From positions 1 to 27,217 of the forward strand of contig JBNGIO010005368.1 in assembly GCA_049999805.1 (NCBI GenBank): 27,217 nucleotides of DNA, in the 5' to 3' direction. This DNA comes from Folioceros fuciformis. Its lineage: Eukaryota; Anthocerotophyta; Anthocerotopsida; Anthocerotales. The position numbers and the translations under genes are program-made. This document shows, one piece after another, positions 17,400 to 27,217 of the stretch (the first letter of the stretch is position 1; each line of letters begins with the position of its first letter). The notes beneath the pieces are model-generated. The model had not been told where the DNA came from. It saw only the letters and a program-made list of their open reading frames with translations, and did not search any database.

Positions 17400-18552
17400 C
17401 AAGTCGATTGAGTCCGACCCTCCTTCCACAGCAGCAAGGAACCCCTTCGCTCCTTCGTGGGAACGGAACCCAATGTCTCAACGACAGTGGGATAAGTGTG
17501 GCCACTAAAGGTGGACCCGTCGGCAATTAGCGCCCGGGGTTTTGCCTCCACACTTGGCTCCAACTCAAGCAAATCTAGCCCTCCTTTGTCTTGGGGTCCC
17601 ATTTTGGTGGCTTGAAGGCCACCTCCTTCCTCCCCCATCACAACTTGCACCTTGAACCATACAACTAGGTCCTACCAAGCAAGATATCATACCCCGGTGC
17701 CTTGGGCTGAATAACCACATAAGGTGTCTAGGAGGTAGGGGATGGTCCCTATGATTGTGGTCACTCCTGTTAGGTCCCCTATGAGTTGTATCTTAGACAT
17801 GTCAGCCAGCCTCAACACCTTGGTTGTATGTTCTATCTCCAACCCAAGCTTCCTAACTGTGTCTTCTGTCATGATGTTCACGCTTGAGTTAGTGTCCAGG
17901 GGAACCCTCTTGATCACACAACCAGCAATCTCTTCCTGCAACTCAGTTGGCCCTTGATCTACCATGGACACCATGCTAACCACAGGAGCCAACTTCCTTT
18001 GCCCTGACTTAGGAAGCCGCTTCTTCTTCTTGGGTTGAGCTTCTTGCAAGGCCTTCTGAAGTTGCTGCCTATACTTGGGGTTGTCCTTCAAGAGTTGGCC
18101 AAATGTGATGGCAAATTGTTGATCCATGATGGACTTAGCCAGGTTGAATGGCACTCCATTTGTCCCCTCCTTCTTCTGAGCAACCTTGGTTGTGGATCTA
18201 TCTGCCTCAGTTGCCCCCTTAGGTGGTCCGGTTGCAGTCACGGGCCCTGCCACCTCAGTTGCCCTAGCCAACTCTTCATGGATCATGTCCATGACCTCCC
18301 CACGTACATCTGGTGGAAACTCCTGGTTCCCCTCCTTCCTATCCTTTGCTAGAGCTACTTCCCCTCCACTCCTTGGTGTTTCCCTCTTGGAGGTCCTCCT
18401 TCCACAACCCCCGTTCTCATGGCTTGACCATTCCAAGTTTGAAGTGCTTCCCTCTTCCTCCTCCAATCCTGCAATGGATTCAGCTCCCTTCCTCCTTTTC
18501 TTGGCACTCCGTTGCTTTCCTCTCCTCCTTCCACTTGTTAAGAATAAATAAC
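17400..18552 (-). pseudogene. Gypsy B: gag linker and aspartic protease (broken)
   Basis: The minus strand begins inside a charged Lys/Glu-rich region, passes SIMDQQFAITFGQLLKDNPK and YRQQLQKALQEAQPKKKKR, then reaches the retropepsin: LDTNSSVNIMTEDTVRKLGL and TTKVLRLADMSKIQLIGDLT. The family's catalytic DTGSS is DTNSS (17898-17884), a Gly-to-Asn change expected to disable the enzyme. A stop near 17687 and a frame change follow, with the protease end continuing as WFKVQVVMGEEGGGLQATKM. Its upstream end is cut at R2. Confidence 0.85.
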
Positions 18553-18656
18553 TGTGAACCTCCAAAGTTTGGGGTAGTGGGTTGTTTTGGTTGAAAAAGG
18601 GTTAATAGTGGTATGGTTTGGTTTCCTTTTTCTACTTATTTTCCCTAATTTTCCTT
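18553..18656 (+). repeat. Junction repeat R, copy 2
   Basis: Same start as R1 and R3. It sits between the truncated gypsy B gag (left) and the truncated copia C gag (right, from about 18674), so both neighbours break off at it. Confidence 0.95.
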
Positions 18657-18673
18657 GATTTTCCCTAATTTTC

Positions 18674-21600
18674 TCCAGTCTCCCCTCTTCTTATCAAACC
18701 TTTATCTCTAGGCAGAATGCTACTCTTCAGTCATCCTATTTGGCTGTAGCAGCTGGTAATCCCTCCACCATTAGCTTTGATGATGTGATGGGCACTCTCC
18801 TACAAGAGGAGTAGAGCTGTCACGAGTCTGGGCAGAATTTTAAAATCAGAGGCAAAAAGGTGTTAGTTGCAGTCAAAGGCAAGACATTTGGGAAAGGAAA
18901 GGAAAAATGGAAGAAGCAATATAGCTTCCCTTTGCCTTCCACCCCTATACCCAAATGCCAAGGGATATGCAATTGGTGTCTAATTCCTGGACACTAGGAG
19001 AGAGAATGCTGCAAGAAAAAGGCTAGTGAGCCTGGTAAGGAACCAAAGTTTGAAGTCCATTATGCAACCAAGGACATGAAGACAATGGTGAAAACCTCAG
19101 CTTCAGCTCTTACAGTGTGTCTAACTGACTCTGGAGAGCCTTCTGCTCAATGGTTTGTCGACTCTAGCACTAGCACACATATCTGCAACAATTTAGAATT
19201 GTTCACCTCATTCAGGAGTCAACTGACTCCACAATCAATTTATGTGGGAGATTCCAGAACGGTAGCAGTCAAAGGTGAGGGTAGAGTGACAATACCTCTT
19301 CCTAGTGGTGCAACTCTGCAGTTAGAAAATGTGCTATTTGTACCCTCCATGACTAAGAACTTGATATCTGTTCATGCTATCACCTGTAGTCAGTCATATG
19401 GCTTTTGATTTGAAGCCAACAACTGCTACATCTACAGTCTAAAGGATACCATTATTGTTTTAGCCAAAGCTATAGTCACTGGAGATCTGTATCAGTTGAT
19501 TACCTCTAATGGTGAAATAAGTCAAACTTTCTTAGTTACCTTCAAGTCTCAGGCCAGCTTATGGCAGGCTAAGCTTAATCATGTAAATAAGGCCAAGCTA
19601 GATTTGATGTCAACTTCAAACTGCTATAGGGAAAAGCTTCCCTCATGCTTCAAGCCCCTGCCTGTATGTGGTGCTTGTGTCTTGTCCAAACAGAGGGAGT
19701 TACCCTTCAGGAATAAGCAGGTATTCAGGGCTACAGAAGTGTTAGGCCTAATACATGCCGATGTAGCTGGAAAAATACAAGTGAAGTCACTTGGTGGGGC
19801 AGAGTATTACCTCACACTTACTGATGATTATTCACGATATACTTGGACTTATCCTTTGAAATACAAGAGTGATGCCTTTGACCATATTGAGTCATGGATT
19901 CAAATGGTTCAGCGACAAACTGACAGCCTTGTTAAGTGTTTTCAAATAGATAATGGAGGCAAGATTGTCGGGTGTAGTTATGATGCACTATTCGAAAAGA
20001 GTGGCATCATCCAACAGCTTTGAGTACCCTATACACATCAACAAAATGGTGTGGCAAAGAGGAAAAACTAGACCTTGATGAGCATGACTCGTAGTATGCT
20101 ATCTTGGGCAGCTTTACCAAAGAGTTATTGGGCAGAGGCAATTACCACAGCAACATACATCCTTAATAGGCTGTTAACTTCTGGCCTTCGGGATAAGACT
20201 CCATTTGAAGCATTTTGGGGCAGGAAGTCTAGCCTATTACATCTTCATGTCTTTGGTTCCTATGACTTCGTCTACATACCTGCTGAAAAAAGGAAGAAGT
20301 TGGATGATAGGTCAGCCTTTTTTTTACTTCCTTGGCTATTCTGAGGAATCAAAGGCATACAAATTGTTTAATCCCAAATCTCACAAGGTGGTGCTTGCTC
20401 GAAGTGTTACCTTTATAGAGCTGTTTAAACCTAGGACTAGGCCCATGTTTGGGCCAGACATAAGTCCCCTACAAGATCTCCTTGAGATTCAATATGGCGG
20501 TGATACCTAAGCGTCTCCTTTACATGCACATGTCTCTTTCCCAGACTTAGAGGATGGATGTACGGATGAGCATGTGCTACTCTATACTGATATTGATGAT
20601 GTCCCACATGTTGATAACGGATTACCTCAGTTGGCTGAGGATGATGCACTCAGTCTTCATGACTCTGATCATTCCTCACAGCTAGGTGAAGGGACTGGTG
20701 ATGTGGAAGAACCTCCAGAACCTCAACTTAAGGCAGAGGCTCCTACATAGTCTGTGCAATCATGATACCCTGCAAGGGAATGAAGAACACGAGAAAGTTG
20801 GTCAAAATTCCCTTATCAATCTATAGACTTTCGGACCTTAGCTCATTTAGTAGACTTTACTGTACCTGAAGTTCGACCACACCCTCTGACTTATCAAGAG
20901 GCCCTGAATGGGCCTGACGATGCTCATTGACAATTGAGCATCAATGATGAGTACAATAGCCTCATTATGAACAAGACATGGGAGTTGGCAGACTTACCTC
21001 CTGGTCCTAAACCAATTACCTATAAGTGGCTGTTTGAAACAAAACTCAAGTTAGATGGCACAGTAGCCCGATATAAATCTCATCTTGTTGCTCGAGGTTT
21101 TAGTCAAGTCCCTGGGTTAGACTACAATGAGACATTCTCACCAGTTGTTAAACCACCCTCCATTAGAATTCTGCTGGCGATAGCTGCCGAGTTTGACTTG
21201 GAAGTTCACCAGATGGATGTGTGCACTGTGTGTCACGGTGAGCTTGAAGAGGAAATCTACATGCAACAACCAGAAGGCTTTGTTAGTAGAGAGTTCCCTG
21301 CAAAGGTCTGTAAATTCCTTAAGACCATTTACAGCCTCAAGCAAAGCCCTCGAGCATGGTATGAATGGATTGCAAATTACCTCCATACAGTTGGCTTTGT
21401 CTAGTCCCCAGCAGACACCAATGTTTGGTATTTTCCAGAAGGGGTCTACTTTGTGATCCTAGCCCTGTATGTTAATGATGTTATCCTCCTCATCAACAGC
21501 CCTAGTATGTTAGAGAAAGCAAAACAGATGCTAAGAGTAGAGTTTGAGATAGCAGATCAAGGAGACTTACAGTTCTGCTTGGGTATCCAAATCTTGCAAG

Positions 21601-21733
21601 ACCGCACCCACAAAACAGTGGTTGTCCATCAGACTAAATACCTGAAGGAGATTCTTAAGCGCTTTGGTCTTGACTCTGCCCGTCTTGTTGCCTCCCCTTT
21701 TGCTATGAAAGAAAAGCTTATAGGTGCTATGTA
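18674..21733 (+). pseudogene. Copia C gag-pol, truncated at both ends
   Basis: It opens in the middle of gag (SSLPSSYQTFISRQNATLQS), then a zinc knuckle (CNWCLIPGH*EREC). The protease has DSST (19160) instead of DSGA. The integrase has VCGACVLSK, TDDYSRYTWTY, DNGGK (19949) and NGVAKRKN, with Lys at 20057 in place of the catalytic Glu. The RT has YKWLFETKLKLDGTVARYKS, GFSQVPGLDYNETFSPVVK and YVND (21468-21479) in place of YVDD. The frame is frame 2 until an indel in a T8 run near 20325, then frame 3. About ten stops are present. It ends after the RT thumb with no RNase H, where a short copia LTR begins. Confidence 0.92.
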
Positions 21734-21908
21734 CCTGAAACAATACATACATATATTGTATAGTTAAGGTCCAATCATTAGGTTAAGTAGGTTTTAATGG
21801 ACATGACCTAATACGGCTGGTATTATGGCTGTAACCGTTCACGATGCGGTGACACATAAGATGCATTGCCGCCTAATAGAACACAATCTTACAATCCAAA
21901 ACTTTCCA
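21733..21908 (+). mobile_element. Short copia LTR (start approximate)
   Basis: It ends ...CTTTCCA directly before a perfect TGGTATCAGAGC primer site. It contains ACATATATTGTATAG, a likely TATA region. The start is set where copia C coding stops (TGAAACAATACATAC near 21733), giving about 175 bp. It is probably the 5' LTR of another copia element that cut copia C. Confidence 0.6.
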
Positions 21909-21920
21909 TGGTATCAGAGC
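21909..21920 (+). other. Copia primer-binding site (intact)
   Basis: TGGTATCAGAGC, the exact 12-base complement of the 3' end of plant initiator tRNA-Met used by most plant copia elements. Confidence 0.88.
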
Positions 21921-22619
21921 AATGGATACCTTGACCTGCTCGTTTTACAAGCGCGCTGAATACAAGAACCCAATCTCTATTTCTGAGTTTGGCATATTCT
22001 TGCACTTGATCCAAGTTTGTTGGCCAAGTGGCGTGCCTGCAGAGGTTTGGGAGATGGTACTCGCGTGCTATTTCCTCAAGCCGCAGGTATGAGTGCAGCA
22101 CAGCTGCAGGCGTTCTTGTCTCAGCATGCTAAGCTCAAGGAGAAGGGAGCGCCCGAATAGACGTGCTAAGAGGCTGTCTAACCTGGCAGACTATCTTGCT
22201 CGATCTGAGAGAGAATATCAAGAAAAGTTAGCACTTGGAAATAGGTGGCATCAAGTTTGGATTAGATGGATATAATTGGAGCCATGTAGATATCTCAAAT
22301 GTCTTCCAATAGCTGAAAAACATGTCTTCCCCCTCTAAGTCCACAATCATTTTTGTTTCACCTAAAACACCTGATGATGTCCACACATCAATGTTTAGTA
22401 AAATATAGGATCTGTTTAAACAGCAACCAATTAGTCCATGCATTCATTACCTCAATGAGTACGCTCTCAGCGTTGTCCACAAGCTTCACACAGAGTACTG
22501 TTTCTCAGATTAAGTAAGCATCCAAATGTCACTAGAGGTAGAAATTCAGTCTCACCTGCCTCACTATTGCAAGGCACACTTTCACCCTATTTCTTGAGTC
22601 TTCCCTTTAGGCCATAAAA
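21921..22619 (+). other. Leader with gag-like remnants
   Basis: Short open pieces follow the primer site: MDTLTCSFYKRAEYKN from 21923, and MSAAQLQAFLSQHAKLKEKG near 22088. Further on, LDGYNWSHVDISNVFQ (about 22260) resembles a copia gag start (LDG.NY..W). It is unclear whether this belongs to copia D, whose own gag begins at 22620, or to an older truncated element that owns the LTR at 21733. Confidence 0.4.
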
Positions 22620-25600
22620 ATGTCACGGCAACAACCACCAACGCCGATTGCCTTGGCAAAGGAGGATAAATTTGATGGAGAAAACTTCAATCTCTAGAAG
22701 TTTCGCATGGAGGAGCTACTCAAATCCCGGAACCTGTGGGAGTATGTTGGAGCAACCGTGATAAGGCCTCAACCACCAGCCACAGCACCAGCATATGAGA
22801 TAGCAGCCTGAAAGGCCGCAAATCAGCAGGCAAGAAGCACATTAACAATGAGTGTAAAGAGCTCTCACATAGCCACCTTCATGGTCTCCATCACGTCAGC
22901 TGCAGAATTATTGCAGCAATTACTTGAGGTTTATGTTGCCTTTGACCTGATGTTGAAGACCCATTCATTGAAGTCGTTTGTTGAACTTCGAATGTTCGAA
23001 AGGGACATAGTGGCTGAGTTTATGCTCAAGTGGAGGAGCTGGCAAACCAAGTTTCTCTCTCTTGGCTTTCAAATCAAGGAGGAAGTCATGGCAGTAATTC
23101 TACTTTCACAGCTGCCGGAAAGTTGGACTACTATTGTCCAGACCCTGCAAAATGTGGCAGCTATCACTGTTAATCGAGTGATTTCAACAATGCTCACAGA
23201 AGAAAATTGCAGGAAAATGGCTTCATCATATGGAGCTGAAGGTGACAAGGCTCTTTTCGTTAACAAACTTGGAAGAGGGCGTAGTAGAGGCAGACCGTTC
23301 AACAGAGGACGAGGTCGTGGTCGAGGCACATTCTTTCGACCACAGCCATTTACTGGAAGTAAACCAAAGCCACCTTGTGGCTACTGTGGAATTCCTAATC
23401 ATACATGGAAAGTCTACAGGAAAAGACTCGCAAATGAGTCATGTGGCAGTCATTCAGGTGGTAACCTAGCTGTCACAATGAAGAAATATTCCAAAGCTTT
23501 CACAGCCTCTGTACAAGATGAAGTGAGAGCAGACTCTCATGAAGGTCCTACCTCTGCCCTAGTAGTGACCTGCTATGCATCCAAGTCCGAGCATGCTTGG
23601 TATATAGACTCTGGAGCCTCACAGCACATGACTCCGCATCATTCCTCCTTCACAAACTTGCAGCCAACATAAGGAGAGCGGTTTGTATGCTTGGGTGACA
23701 ACTCCACACACAAAATTGAAGGCCAAGGGATTATATAGCTTAACCTTCAACCTGACCAGCACCTGACAATACCAGATGTGATTTGCGTACCAAGTCTCGC
23801 AAAGAACTTGGTATCAGTACGGAAAATTGATGAGTTAGGATGCTACATATGCTTTGGCGCCTACAAGTGTGTGGTAGAAACACCTGAAGGCAAGCTCATG
23901 GCCACATGAGGACTTCGATCTAATGACTTGTATCATCTGGATGTCAAGCATGACCATGCCTATGCAGGTAATCACTCTGCCCATATGGCAAAACCTTCTC
24001 TCACATACCTGTGGCACCTGAGACTTGGACACTTGAATTTCCAAAAGTTAGTAAGAATGCATCAAAAGAAGCTGGTCAATGGACTGAAGTTAGATACCCT
24101 GATTGACTTTGGAGTGTGCAAAGCATGTGTGCTAGGCAAGCACCATAAGACACCATTCCCCATTGAACTTGCCGAAAGAGCAACCAGAGTGCTTGGGTTA
24201 GTAGATAGTGACATATGCGGACCTCTACCTACATCTATTGGAGGCAAGCTATATTTTATTAGCTTTATTGATGACTACTCTAGATTTACCGTAGTTTATT
24301 GCATGAGACAAAAGTCATCTACTCTTACCTGCTTCAAGGAGTACAAGGCATGGGTTGAGACCCAAATCGAGGAGAAATTGAAAGCACTTTGTTCAGACAA
24401 CGGTGGTGAGTATGTCTCAGGAGAGTTTTAGGCCTTTTGTGGTGAACATGGCATTGTGAGGCAATTGACCAATGCTCGCACACCTCAGTAGAATGGAGTA
24501 GCTGAAAGGAAAAACAAGGCACTTGAAACATCAGCATCTAGTATGTTAAGCTATGCAAAGCTTGCAAAATGCTACTGGGTAGAGGCAGTGGCGTATGCTA
24601 CCTTCATACAAAACCAAATTGAACATGCTTCTGTCCAGGACAAGACAACTTTTGAGTACTGGGCTGGATCAAAGCCCAACATATCACACATGCGGGTCTT
24701 TGGATCACCAATGTACGTACATGTACACAAGGACTTACGAAAGAAGTTTGAGCCAACATCTACTTCCTGCATATTTATAGGCTTCACTGAAGGTATCAAA
24801 GGATACAAGGTTATTGATAGGTAGTAACGCAGGGTGACACATTCTAGAGATGATATTTTTGTTGAAGGTGTAGAGTCTCATGACTCAGTGGGAGCATACG
24901 ATCTGGACTCACCAGCTAAGTCAGAAGATAAACAAGAAACGACGTTCACCAAGCCTGCAACACCTGTAGCTGTAGCACAACCACCACAAGTCACTCCGAC
25001 TGTGGTTGGACAAGGACCACAAGCTCCAGCAAACACTCAATTTCCAATCACACCTGTACCTCAACCTCCTGTCAAACCTGAAGACAGTGTTGATTCAGAA
25101 CCCGTAGTGTTCTGAAACTTTGACATGGAGGGAGTTGTCTCACTTGGAGACATGTTTGCTACACCTTCCACTTATCAACATGTGTCAACACCTGGTGTAG
25201 TGTAGCGAAAGAAGCTGAAAGTCTTATCAGTTCCTGTACCACCACGAGACAGACCAATCAAGTCTACTGCTGGGAAGATAGATCTGTACAAAGTACATGA
25301 CTGGCGGCATCTCAAAAAGCTTGCAAGTCACTCAAAGTCAAACTTGACTTACTGTCTTACAACTGGTACAGAATACTTTGAACCTCAAACATATAAAGAG
25401 GCCCTAGCTTGCCCTGACGTAGAACATTGGAAAGTAGCAATTGCATCCAAGCTTGGTTCCCTAAAGGAGAATGAAACATGGGAGCTGACTAAACTACCGC
25501 CTGGAAGGCAAGTTGTGGGTAGCAAATGGGTGTTCAAGGTTAAATTAAAGGCAGATGGTAGTATTGAAAGATATAAAGGCAGGGTTGTAGCAAAAGGCTA

Positions 25601-27028
25601 CTCATAAGTTGCTGGCATCAATTATACGAACATGTTTAGCCCTAAGTGAAGATGAGTACATTGAGACTTTTCTTGGCACTAGCAGCAGTCCACGACTATG
25701 AGCTTGAACAGCTGGACGTTACCATTGCAATTCTGTATGGACAGCTCAACAAGGAAATATATATGGAGCCTCCAGCTAGACTAGTAGCACATGGCAACCC
25801 ACATCAGTATGTGTGTAAGCTTAAGAAGACACTTTATGGGCTCAAACAGAGCCCTCGTGCATGGTTTTCACACATCCATAATTTCCTAGTCTCACATGGT
25901 TACACTCCACTACATACTGATAATAATGTGTATATCAAAAGAGGTAAGGGCAAGGAATTTTTGGCATTTGCCATATACGTAGATGACATCAATATCATGT
26001 CCAATAGTCTACGCATGATTGAAGAGTTAAAGGAAAAGCTGAGGTCATCATTCAAGATGATAGTTGCAGGAGCCTTAATTTTCTGTCTTGGAATGCAAAT
26101 AAATAGAGACAGGAAAAGGCAAAGAATCTTTATGCATCAAGGAAAATACATTAGGCAGATTTTGGCACGCTTCCAGATGATCAAATGTAAGCTAGTTTCT
26201 ACTCCTCTTGAGCAAAATGTCAAGTACAAAGCGCAAGTGAGAGAAACTGAACTTACGGAAGAAGAAGAACGACTGATGGAGGAATCCCCATATGCCTCTC
26301 TGTGGCAGTGTCATGTACCTCATGCTTGGAACTCAACCAGATCTTGCATTCTATGTAGGCATACTATCACAATTCTTGGCGAACCCTGCAATGGCACATT
26401 GGCATGCAATGCGGCGACTGTTTAGGTACATCAAGGCCACTGAGGACTGGGGTTCACTAAACAGAGGGGACGCACCAAGAGCTCTTACATTGATTGCCTT
26501 CAGCGATGCTGACTAGGCAAGTGATCACGATGGCAGGCGTAGCATCTCCAACTACGTATTCTTGCTGGCAGGGGCTGCAATTTCTTGGAGCAGCAAAAGA
26601 CAGTCAACCATGGCTCTCTCATCCACGGAGGCTGAATACAAGTCATTGACTGAAGCGTGCAAGGAGGCCATCTGGGTAGTGGGAGCTCTTACCGAGTTGG
26701 GAACACCACAGCAACTACCACTAAGCCTGATGTGTGATAACCAAAGAATCCAAGATTCCATGCGAGGACTAAGCACCTAGAAGTTCAACATCACTTTATC
26801 AGAGAGCAAGTGGCGAGCGGGTTGGTGCAGGTAATCTATTATCCTACCGACCTCATGACAACATATGTGTTGACGAAAGCCTTGAGCAAGGCCAAGCATC
26901 AGCAGCACGCACACAGCATGGGACTTTGGGCGGCATTCGACAAGCATATTTGGCAATCAAATCTAGCTGCAGCTAGCAGCAGCCGCCAGGTGCACTTCCA
27001 CAAACACAAAGACGAAGACAAAAAGTAA
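22620..27028 (+). pseudogene. Copia D gag-pol, full domain set but inactivated
   Basis: It begins at ATG 22620 (MSRQQPPTPIALAKEDKFDG). Gag ends in an RGRGRGRG basic region and a zinc knuckle CGYCGIPNH with the last Cys changed to Tyr (23415). Protease WYIDSGASQHM is intact. Integrase has WHLRLGHL, CKACVLGK, DDYSRF, SDNGGEY and NGVAERKN, all acids kept. RT has WVFKVKLKADGSIERYKGR and an intact YVDD (25976-25987). RNase H has [21 protein letters not shown] and CDN. Frame 3 holds to about 25620, frame 2 to about 26300, frame 3 to about 26760, then frame 2 to the TAA at 27026. Some fifteen stops are present. No LTR is seen at either side that clearly belongs to it. Confidence 0.93.
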
Positions 27029-27155
27029 CTTTGGAATGAACAACAAGCTAGGACTGAAAAGTGTCTTATGCTCCTTTTCAGCTTCTTTAGCTAGGTTTTA
27101 GGTAGCATACGTTTCTTAGGTTTGGTAGCTTGCCAATAGGATAGTTATTAAAACT
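27029..27155. other. Copia D 3' flank without LTR
   Basis: 127 bp with no polypurine tract or LTR start and an 8-bp inverted repeat (CTGAAAAG at 27054, CTTTTCAG at 27074). The sequence then breaks off at R3. Confidence 0.5.
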
Positions 27156-27217
27156 TGTGAACCTCCAAAGTTTGGGGTAGTAGTTTGTTTTGGTTGAAAA
27201 AGGGTTAATAGTGGTAT
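27156..27217 (+). repeat. Junction repeat R, copy 3 (runs off the window)
   Basis: All 62 visible bases match R1 with a single difference. It starts TGTGAACCTCC and continues past the window edge, so its true length is unknown. Confidence 0.95.

Larger units (their letters stand above)
11932..18552 (-). mobile_element. Gypsy B: Ty3/gypsy retrotransposon, split by foreign sequence
   Basis: Read on the minus strand, gag linker and protease lie at 18552-17400; RT, RNase H and integrase follow at 15342-11932. Between them are about 2 kb with no pol sequence, beginning with repeat R1 at 15343. The 5' side is cut exactly at repeat R2 (18553). Neither LTR was identified. Domain order and a matched style of decay support one original element, but two different related elements cannot be excluded. 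Confidence 0.7.

Overview
This is a stretch of land-plant nuclear DNA made almost entirely of decayed transposable elements. I see no intact host gene. Land plant is inferred from three things: copia elements primed at a TGGTATCAGAGC-type (initiator tRNA-Met) site, a CACTA-type DNA-transposon end, and broken pieces of plant-type GRAS, F-box/kelch and xylulokinase genes. I cannot name the species; a fern, lycophyte or bryophyte is possible but unproven. Four N-gaps (4367-4466, 7115-7214, 8428-8437, 15759-16158) mark it as draft assembly.

Layout, left to right. 1-533: the tail of a Ty1/copia element (RNase H end, polypurine tract, LTR with a TATA box and a 23-bp minisatellite). 550-3385: 'gypsy A' (+), truncated at its 5' end, with RNase H, integrase and, unusually, a C-terminal PHD finger ending about 20 bp before the polypurine tract and LTR. 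3386-5881: a second partial copy of that LTR, anonymous sequence, a gap, and the right end of a CACTA-like transposon. 5882-7640: 'copia E' (+), with LTR, primer site, leader and a gag broken by a 30-bp in-frame minisatellite. 7641-11930: a GC-rich region whose minus strand carries fragments of at least three unrelated plant genes (F-box/kelch, xylulokinase, GRAS) and perhaps a fourth (calnexin-like), all in the same direction. This resembles gene capture by a Helitron or Pack-MULE, but no element ends were found.

11932-18552: 'gypsy B' (-), with integrase, RNase H, RT and, on the far side of about 2 kb of foreign sequence, protease and gag. 18553-21733: 'copia C' (+), truncated in gag and again after RT. 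21733-21920: a short copia LTR and primer site. 22620-27028: 'copia D' (+), the most complete element, with gag through RNase H but many stops and about three frameshifts.

A repeat of 62 to about 109 bp starting TGTGAACCTCC occurs three times in the same orientation (15343, 18553, 27156). Each time it sits exactly where a retroelement sequence breaks off, and it is the least explained structure here. Nothing in the window looks functional today. In-frame stops are strongly biased to changes expected from cytosine deamination (mostly TAG), as in long-methylated plant repeats.
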